64,000 nt of DNA, taken from positions 26,382 to 90,381 of the forward strand of contig CAYJLE010000008.1 of assembly GCA_964370985.1 (NCBI GenBank), in the 5' to 3' direction. The notes beneath the pieces were generated by a model, which searched no databases, was not told where the DNA came from, and saw only the letters and a program-made list of their open reading frames with translations. The number at the start of each line of letters is the position of its first letter. Position 1 is the first letter of the stretch. The DNA comes from JAHDVS01 sp964370985 (GTDB lineage: Bacteria > Actinomycetota > Thermoleophilia > Gaiellales > Gaiellaceae). Both the position numbers and the translations under genes were made by a program. Positions 58,870 to 64,000 of this stretch are shown here, in pieces.

Positions 58870-59803
58870 GGCGCCGCCACAGCAGGTCGGCGTTCGGGAG
58901 CACGAACCCGGCGGCGAGCAGCGGTAGGGCCGGGAAGCCGGAGCTGTCGAAGCCCACGGTCAGGGCGAGCGTCAGCCCGAACGAGAGCGTGCAGGCGACC
59001 CAGGTCAGGTCGCGGCGCAGCCCGAACCGGTCGGCGGCGCCGAGAAAGAGCGCGAAGAAGAGCACATCCGGAAGGCCGAGCCGGGCGAGCGTCTCCTCGC
59101 CGGGAACGGGGAAGGCGACGCTGAGGCGGTCGAAGATCCCGGGCTCCCGCTCGAGAATCACGCTGGTCGGGCCGCTCGCGACCGAGTAGATGTCGACGGG
59201 CACGATCAGGAGCGCCACCAGGAGCACCCAGCTCGCCTGCTCGAAGAAGCGCAGGAAGAACCAGCCGAGCGCGGTCAGCGCGGCCAGCTTCACGAAGCTC
59301 GCGGCGATCCCGAGCTCCGCGAGCTCGAGGATCGCCGCGAGCCCCGCGAGGCCGAGGGCCGCCCACGGCAGCACCCGCGACCCGCGCAGCGGCAACGCCA
59401 GGCCGACGAGCGCGAACGTGGCCGGGATCACGAGCAGGCCGACGATCGCGACATCGCCCCAGGTGGACGCATCGGGGAGCCGGCTCGCGAGCGCGTGGTA
59501 GGCCCCGAGCGCGGCCGCGATCGCCCAGAAGGCGAGCGCGCCCGCCTGGCGCGGTCGGGCTCCGGTCGGGGCCGGCGCCACGAGCGGGAGCTCCCACGTG
59601 TCCTCCGCGGCGAGGGGAAGCGGCCGGGTGTTCTCCTCGGTGTCCTCCTCGAGCGGGTACGGGAGCGGCGGGGCGACCGGGTACGGGCTCGGCGGCGATG
59701 CGGGGAGGGGGCGGCGGGTGCGGGCCGCCCGCAGGAGGAGAGCGGCGACGAGCCCGAGGCCCGCGAGCCAGAGAGCGCGCCTCAGAGTGAGTCGCCCGGC
59801 CAC
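58850..59803 (-). CDS. Multi-helix membrane protein, unknown
   Basis: A 317-residue protein. One N-terminal helix is followed by a Pro-rich linker (PASPPSPYPVAPPLPYPLEE) and about seven helices. The central FLRFFEQASWVLLVALLIVP, then VDIYSVASGPTS and AFPVPGEETLARLGLPDV, is a distinctive conserved-looking stretch. It starts with GTG. No family is recognised. It lies 13 bases downstream of the glycosylase-like gene and may be co-transcribed. Confidence 0.65.
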   Translation of the reverse strand: MAGRLTLRRALWLAGLGLVAALLLRAARTRRPLPASPPSPYPVAPPLPYPLEEDTEENTRPLPLAAEDTWELPLVAPAPTGARPRQAGALAFWAIAAALGAYHALASRLPDASTWGDVAIVGLLVIPATFALVGLALPLRGSRVLPWAALGLAGLAAILELAELGIAASFVKLAALTALGWFFLRFFEQASWVLLVALLIVPVDIYSVASGPTSVILEREPGIFDRLSVAFPVPGEETLARLGLPDVLFFALFLGAADRFGLRRDLTWVACTLSFGLTLALTVGFDSSGFPALPLLAAGFVLPNADLLWRRLRPRRA

Positions 59804-59816
59804 CGGGGCCTCGCGC

Positions 59817-60401
59817 TCAGTACGGAGGCAGCTCTGACCACCAGGGGCCGAGCGCCTTGAAGGACTCCCAGAACGCGCGCTTCGCCGACTGCTCGTCGAG
59901 GGAGGCGTCGATGTCCGGGGTCACGAGCCCCTGGATCGTGGGGGTCAGCTCCTGCAGCGTGCCGGGGATGTCGTCGAGCTCGCGGGCGAGCGGAAACGCG
60001 AGCGCGTTCAGGAACTGACGCGCGTCCTCGCCCATCACGACCACGAGCTTGGGTTGGACGATGTGCAGCTCCCGCGCCAGGAACCCGCGGGCCTCGTCCT
60101 CCGGCTCGTCGACGTACTTGATGCAGTTCGTGCCGTAGATCGCCGTCGGGTCGACCCCGAGCCGCTGCACCGACTTGAGCACGGCCTGCCCGGCCCGCCC
60201 GAAGAACGCAACCCCCTCGTGCAGCTCGGCTGCCTGCGGCCCGTACTTCAAGAGCAGGACGTCCGCCAGGGGGTGACCGGAGCCGACCACGACGGCCCGG
60301 TCCGCGCCGGCGGCCCGGGCGAGGTCGGCGCCGAGATCGTTGCTCTCGGCGATCGCCTTGCGCAGGTAGCGGTCGGAGATGTCGTTGGTAGCCACAGGCA
60401 C
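59817..60401 (-). CDS. Uracil-DNA-glycosylase-superfamily-like protein, degenerate
   Basis: A 194-residue protein. The central fold matches UDG family 4/5: VVVGSGHPLADVLLLKYGP, FFGRAGQAVLKSVQRLGV, IYGTNCIKY and IVQPKLVVVMGEDARQFL. The catalytic first motif (GEAPG/GEGPG) and the second (HPS/HPA) are not visible, and the Cys cluster for the [4Fe-4S] of family 4 is absent. It may bind damaged DNA without cutting, or act in another way. Start GTG 60401. Confidence 0.7.
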   Translation of the reverse strand: MPVATNDISDRYLRKAIAESNDLGADLARAAGADRAVVVGSGHPLADVLLLKYGPQAAELHEGVAFFGRAGQAVLKSVQRLGVDPTAIYGTNCIKYVDEPEDEARGFLARELHIVQPKLVVVMGEDARQFLNALAFPLARELDDIPGTLQELTPTIQGLVTPDIDASLDEQSAKRAFWESFKALGPWWSELPPY

Positions 60402-60440
60402 GGACGCTGCGAATCAAGTTCGGCCCGGCGGCTGGCGTTC

Positions 60441-62198
60441 CTACCGGGCAGTGGCCCGTGTCCGCCGCTCGCGTGCCTGCGCCATCCATTTCAGGCTCTG
60501 GAGGTACAGGAGCGGCTTGGGGCGCCGCACCACCTCCGCGGAGCGGAGGCTGAGCAGGAACTCCTCCGCCGTCTCGAACGCCCGCATCCTGACGATTCCG
60601 GTGCCCACGCCCTGGAGCACGTGCGCGTCCGAGCCGGCGCCCATGAGCAGGTTGTACTTGCGGGCGAAGCGCAGGGCCTCGTCGTTGTAGCCCTCGAACA
60701 GCAGGCGCGCGTTGTAGACCTCGAACACGTCGAGCTCGGCCAGGTGGCGGTGCAGCGTGGCCGGGTCGGGGATCGCGTGGAGGCGGTCGAAGGGGTGCGG
60801 GAGGTAGACGAGACCCCCCTGCTCGCGGATCGCGGCGATCGTCTCCGCCATCGTGAGGCCACGCGCCACCTCTCGTTCCAGGAACAGCCCGATCACCTCG
60901 CCCTGGCCTTCGGTCTTCACCTCCTCGCCCGGGACCACCCGCAGCGGGCGGCCGCGCGCGAGCTCGACCGCCTCGAGCGCGCCCGAGATCGCATTGTGGT
61001 CGGTGACGGCGATAGCGCCGAGGCCGATCGCCTCCGCGTAGTCGAGCAGGTCGGCCACGGCGACCGAGCAGTCGTGGGAGTGCTCCGTGTGCATGTGCAG
61101 GTCGGCGAGGATCCACTCGCGGTCGGCCAGGGGATCCTCGGCCGCCTTCGGCCGGCGGCGACGGACCAGCGAGCCGTACAGGCGGTCGAGCTCGTCGCCG
61201 AGCGCGTTCAGGCCGTCGCGGAGCGCCAGCTCGCGTGCGGCCTCCGACTGCGCTTTGCGGTGGCGTTCGTCCTCGGCGAGCCGGGCCATCGCGGCGGCGA
61301 CGAGCTCGGGCTGCTCGAGCCGCCCGGGGGGCTCGACGAGCGGGACGCCGCAGGCGAGCGCCTCGAGGCGCAGCCGGCGGGAGCCGTTTGCCGGGATGAA
61401 GCCCGCGGCTCCGCTCAGGAGTGCCGCCCGGGCGGCGGCGTCGCGGGCCCGGGAGACGGCGACGCGGGGCCGCAGCTCGCCGGGGACGTACGGCCTGCCG
61501 CCGAGCGGGCGTGCCTTCACCACGGCGATCTCCCAGCCCGGCAGCGCCCGCAGCCCGCGGATCGCCGCGCGCGCGAGCGGCCGCGCGTCGGGATCCCACT
61601 CGAGCACGAACCGGCGGCGACCGGCTCCCGGCTCGAACAGGTCGGTGTCGACGCCGGCCGGGAGGAGGCGGTACTCGCCCGGGAAGCGCCCGGCGGCCGC
61701 CCGGGCGGTGTCGCGGTCGAGGGCGGTGAGCGCGTCGATCCGCGCGAGCAGCTTCGCTCGCTGTGCCTTCCCCGGCGAGAAGCCGAGCCGCTCGGCGGAG
61801 TGGAACGTCGCGACCGCCAGCGCGCGCGTCTCCCGCAGGGCCAGGGAGGAGAGACCGACCATGCCTGGCTCGTGAGCGTGCACGACGTCGAACCCACCGC
61901 GCACGAGCGCGAGCCGGAGGTTCGCGCGCATGCCGACCGGAACGGGCAAGGGGCCGCCGCGCCCGGGGGCGAGCGCCGGGCCGAGAGCGACGAGGCCTTC
62001 GAGTGGCGTCCCGTCCAGCTCGAGGTGGCGCAGCGCGCGCCGACCGGCGGCGAGCTCGTGCGCGCGGTTCGACGGCGCGAGGATGCAGACGTCGTGGCCG
62101 CGGGCGCGCAGGACGGCGGCGGCGGCGGCGACGTGGTCGTTGACCTCGTGCGGCTGCGACCAGGCGAACGGCGTGACGAGGCAGACACGCAGGCCCAT
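60441..62198 (-). CDS. Fusion: GT4-type glycosyltransferase plus PHP-domain phosphoesterase
   Basis: A 585-residue protein. Residues 1-345 form a GT4 enzyme: VTPFAWSQPHEVNDHVAAAA, DVVHAHEPGMVGLSS and a C-terminal RLEALACGVPLVEPPG. Residues ~365-560 form a PHP domain with metal ligands in LADLHMHTEHSHDCSVAV, IAVTDHNAISGALEAVE, VVPGEEVKTEGQGEVIGLF and MGAGSDAHV. PHP enzymes hydrolyse phosphoesters. The fusion suggests sugar transfer linked to removal of a phosphate or diester. It has a leaderless-type ATG (TAGAAT, six bases). Confidence 0.87.
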   Translation of the reverse strand: MGLRVCLVTPFAWSQPHEVNDHVAAAAAVLRARGHDVCILAPSNRAHELAAGRRALRHLELDGTPLEGLVALGPALAPGRGGPLPVPVGMRANLRLALVRGGFDVVHAHEPGMVGLSSLALRETRALAVATFHSAERLGFSPGKAQRAKLLARIDALTALDRDTARAAAGRFPGEYRLLPAGVDTDLFEPGAGRRRFVLEWDPDARPLARAAIRGLRALPGWEIAVVKARPLGGRPYVPGELRPRVAVSRARDAAARAALLSGAAGFIPANGSRRLRLEALACGVPLVEPPGRLEQPELVAAAMARLAEDERHRKAQSEAARELALRDGLNALGDELDRLYGSLVRRRRPKAAEDPLADREWILADLHMHTEHSHDCSVAVADLLDYAEAIGLGAIAVTDHNAISGALEAVELARGRPLRVVPGEEVKTEGQGEVIGLFLEREVARGLTMAETIAAIREQGGLVYLPHPFDRLHAIPDPATLHRHLAELDVFEVYNARLLFEGYNDEALRFARKYNLLMGAGSDAHVLQGVGTGIVRMRAFETAEEFLLSLRSAEVVRRPKPLLYLQSLKWMAQARERRTRATAR

Positions 62199-62204
62199 GG
62201 GACG

Positions 62205-62210
62205 ATTCTA
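62205..62210 (-). promoter_or_regulatory. -10 box TAGAAT six bases before the GT4-PHP ATG
   Basis: Read leftward, TAGAAT is followed by CGTCCC and the ATG at 62198. It is the same hexamer as in front of the tRNA-Val. Confidence 0.55.
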
Positions 62211-62233
62211 GTCCCGGCCCGCTCCGAGCCCGC

Positions 62234-62992
62234 TCAGCCGCGCAGCTCGTCGAGCTGTGCCCGGAAGCCCGCGAGGATCGCCGCGGTGTCGACGGAGAGG
62301 CCGACCAGGCGGACGCCGAGGTCGAGCCAGCGGCGCGCCGCGGCCGCCGTCGGCGCGAACACGGCGGTGACGACGCCCTGCTCGCGGCCGCGCTCGACGA
62401 GCTCGCGAACCGCCTCGACGACGGCCGGGTGCTCGGGCTGCCCGTGGTAGCCGAGCGAGCTCGAGAGGTCGACGGGGCCGACGAAGATCCCGTCGAGCCC
62501 CGGGGTGGCGAGAATCGCGTCGACGGCGTCGACGCCGGCTTGGCCCTCCACCATCGCGAGGCACGCGCAGCGCGCGTTCGAGCGGTCGTAGAAGGCAGGG
62601 TCGCCGAGGAAGCCCGCGGCGCGCACGTACGGGTTCGCGCTCCGGCGCCCCTCGGGCGCGAAGCGGGTGGCAGCGACGATCTCGGCCGCCGCTGCGGCCG
62701 AGCCGACGTGCGGGACGAGCACGCCGTCGGCGCCCGCGTCGAGCGCCGCCTCGATCTGCTGCGACCGGCACTCGGCGACCCGGACGATGCAGGCGAGGTT
62801 CGCGCCCTGCGCGGCTGCGATCAGGGCCGGCAGCACGTCGATCGAGATCGGGCCGTGCTCCTGGTCGAGCACGACCGCGTCGTAGCCCGCGGCCGCGACG
62901 ATCTCGACGATCTCGATCCTCGGGACGATCACGAGTGTCGCGATCAGGGCCGGGCCGGCCCCGTGGAGGCGCTCGCGCAGATTCGGGCTCAT
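62234..62992 (-). CDS. HpcH/HpaI-family aldolase
   Basis: A 252-residue class II aldolase of the HpaI type. Features are DAVVLDQEHGPIS (catalytic His/Glu region), RVAECRSQQIEAALDAGADG, VLVPHVGSAAAAAEIV, MVEGQAGVDAVDAIL (metal Glu) and IFVGPVDLSSSLGY. It would split or make 2-keto-3-hydroxy acids with pyruvate and a metal ion. Its neighbours do not show a catabolic pathway. Confidence 0.9.
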   Translation of the reverse strand: MSPNLRERLHGAGPALIATLVIVPRIEIVEIVAAAGYDAVVLDQEHGPISIDVLPALIAAAQGANLACIVRVAECRSQQIEAALDAGADGVLVPHVGSAAAAAEIVAATRFAPEGRRSANPYVRAAGFLGDPAFYDRSNARCACLAMVEGQAGVDAVDAILATPGLDGIFVGPVDLSSSLGYHGQPEHPAVVEAVRELVERGREQGVVTAVFAPTAAAARRWLDLGVRLVGLSVDTAAILAGFRAQLDELRG

Positions 62993-63072
62993 GGTCGGGC
63001 GAGGCTAGCAGGCGCGGGGGCGGCGCGCCCGTGCGCGACGGGTTCCCGCGACCCTGCGGAGTGGGTTCGCGG

Positions 63073-63078
63073 TAGAAC
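63073..63078 (+). promoter_or_regulatory. -10-like TAGAAC six bases before the EamA GTG
   Basis: TAGAAC is followed by TGCCGG and the GTG at 63085, implying a leaderless start for the transporter gene. Confidence 0.45.
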
Positions 63079-63084
63079 TGCCGG

Positions 63085-63927
63085 GTGGTCGCCGTGTTGA
63101 TGGCGCTCGGAACCGCCGTGCTGTGGGGCGCGGCGGACTTCCTCGGCGGCCTCAAGAGCCGGGTCGCGAGCACCGTCGCCGTCGTTGGCGGCTCGCAGCT
63201 CGCCGGGCTCGTGCCCGTCGCCGTCGTCGTCGCCGCCACGCAGATGAGCCCGCCGGGGGGACGGGCGCTGCTTCTCGGCGCGGCTGCAGGCGCCGTCAGC
63301 CTGGTCGGCCTGAGCGCGCTCTACCGCGCGCTCGCCGTCGGCGCGATGAGCATCGTCGCCCCGATCGGCGCTGCCGGCGCGATCGTTCCCGTCGCGGTCG
63401 GCCTCGGCCGGGGTGAGCAGCCGACGTGGGTGCAGGGCGGCGGGATGGTGCTCGTCCTGGGCGGGGTCGCGCTCGCGTCCCGGGAGCCGGGGCAGAAGCG
63501 GGGGGCGGGGGTCGCGACCGGGGTCGGGCTCGCGGTCGTGAGCGCGCTCTGCCTCGGGCTCTTCTACGTCGCGTTCGACGCCGCGAGCGAGGAAAGCGTC
63601 GGCTGGGCCGTGCTGATGCAGCGGCTGACGTTCGTCGCGCTCGTCGCCCCGATCGCGCTCGCGGTGTGGGGTCGAGGCAAGCTGGTGGTCTCCCGGCGCG
63701 ACCTGCCGGCGATCGCCCTCGTCGGGCTGCTCGACGTGGGCGCGCTCGCGCTCTTGTCGGAGGCGACGACGCGCGGGATGATCGGCGTCGTGTCGGTGAT
63801 CGCGTCGCTGTACCCGGTCACGACGGTCGTGCTCGCGCACCTGCTCCTGGGCGAGCGGATCGCGGTCTCCCAGCGGGCGGGCGTCGTCGGCGCGTTCGCC
63901 GGGGTCGCGCTCGTGACCGCGGGCTGA
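63085..63927 (+). CDS. EamA-family drug/metabolite transporter
   Basis: A 280-residue transporter with ten helices arranged as two EamA repeats. Repeat 1: GTAVLWGAADFLGGLKSR, then YRALAVGAMSIVAPIGAAGA. Repeat 2: LCLGLFYVAFDAASEESVGW, then VVSVIASLYPVTTVVLAHLL. It exports metabolites or drugs; the substrate is unknown. The GTG start lies close to a -10-like hexamer. A bidirectional hairpin follows. Confidence 0.87.
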   Translation: MVAVLMALGTAVLWGAADFLGGLKSRVASTVAVVGGSQLAGLVPVAVVVAATQMSPPGGRALLLGAAAGAVSLVGLSALYRALAVGAMSIVAPIGAAGAIVPVAVGLGRGEQPTWVQGGGMVLVLGGVALASREPGQKRGAGVATGVGLAVVSALCLGLFYVAFDAASEESVGWAVLMQRLTFVALVAPIALAVWGRGKLVVSRRDLPAIALVGLLDVGALALLSEATTRGMIGVVSVIASLYPVTTVVLAHLLLGERIAVSQRAGVVGAFAGVALVTAG

Positions 63928-63932
63928 GTGAG

Positions 63933-63963
63933 CGGCGCGCCGACCCACGGGGGCCGGCGCGCC
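63933..63963. terminator. Bidirectional hairpin between convergent genes
   Basis: GGCGCGCCGACCC pairs with GGGGCCGGCGCGCC around a short loop, with two self-palindromic GGCGCGCC arms. It lies between the EamA gene and a leftward gene end. Confidence 0.65.
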
Positions 63964-63972
63964 CTCGCCGTC

Positions 63973-64000
63973 CTACGCCTTCGCGGCCTTCGCCTTCGGC
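63973..64000 (-). CDS. C-terminal end of a leftward gene, Lys/Ala-rich tail
   Basis: The last nine codons before a TAG stop read PKAKAAKA when translated leftward. Such Lys/Ala/Pro tails are typical of actinobacterial histone-like (HU) proteins and some ribosomal proteins. The body of the gene is outside the window, so the identity is not known. Confidence 0.4.

Noticed and set aside
1..64000. CRISPR array
   Set aside because: No series of regularly spaced identical repeats with unique spacers is visible, and no cas-like genes are present.

Overview
The window is very GC-rich chromosomal DNA with short intergenic gaps, many GTG/TTG starts and overlapping start/stop codons. An F420-type luciferase-like oxidoreductase, an Eis-family acetyltransferase, an H+-pyrophosphatase of the K+-independent type and a DUF1918-like protein point to an actinobacterium. 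The overall flavour fits a deep-branching soil lineage such as Thermoleophilia/Gaiellales, but that placement is an inference. A recurring start pattern, a TANNNT hexamer followed by 5-7 bases and then ATG/GTG, suggests that many genes are transcribed leaderless.

Left part (1-17.2 kb): the 3' end of a methylthioadenosine phosphorylase gene, hppA, a small DUF1918-like gene, a molybdopterin oxidoreductase and a leftward HAD/VanZ-like pair. Then comes a cobalamin riboswitch followed by a six-gene operon: two secreted DUF4430 (transcobalamin C-terminal-like) proteins, the T, fused A-A' and S components of an ECF transporter, and a secreted alpha-barrel protein resembling the N-terminal half of transcobalamin/intrinsic factor. 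I read this as a B12 capture-and-uptake system in which the two halves of a transcobalamin-like carrier are separate proteins. A CinA-like protein, a PcrA/UvrD helicase, a Nei-type glycosylase, an Eis-like acetyltransferase, an SDR and a tRNA-Val(GAC) gene follow.

Middle part (17.2-31.1 kb): an integrated mobile element. Its ends are a 23-bp direct repeat of the tRNA 3' end (17211-17233 and 31052-31074), and a tyrosine integrase sits near the right end. It carries a serine recombinase, small secreted proteins and lipoproteins, a small HTH protein, a RepA-like ATPase with iteron-like repeats inside its gene, an Ala/Gln-rich 395-residue protein and a 1172-residue protein that resemble phage DNA-ejection (internal virion) proteins, tandem-duplicated small proteins and an excisionase-like protein. 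I find no capsid, portal, tail or large terminase gene, so it looks like a satellite or a strongly reduced podovirus-like element.

Right part (31.1-64 kb): a DUF234-type ATPase next to attR; a MacB/FtsX-type ABC exporter operon with a small monooxygenase-like gene inside it; two tandem paralogous lipoproteins; a ZIP transporter; a large membrane-anchored glycoside-hydrolase-like plus NodB deacetylase fusion; and a leftward copper/cytochrome-oxidase-assembly-like operon (cupredoxin lipoprotein, polytopic protein, two CtaG proteins). Then follow a class III aminotransferase, a metal-efflux island (two ArsR regulators, three CDF-type transporters), an F420-type oxidoreductase, a zincin, a rhomboid protease, an ornithine carbamoyltransferase with an unusual active-site residue, an M3-like peptidase, YjbQ, an RlmD-like rRNA methyltransferase, a degenerate uracil-DNA-glycosylase-like protein, a GT4-PHP fusion, an HpaI-type aldolase and an EamA transporter.
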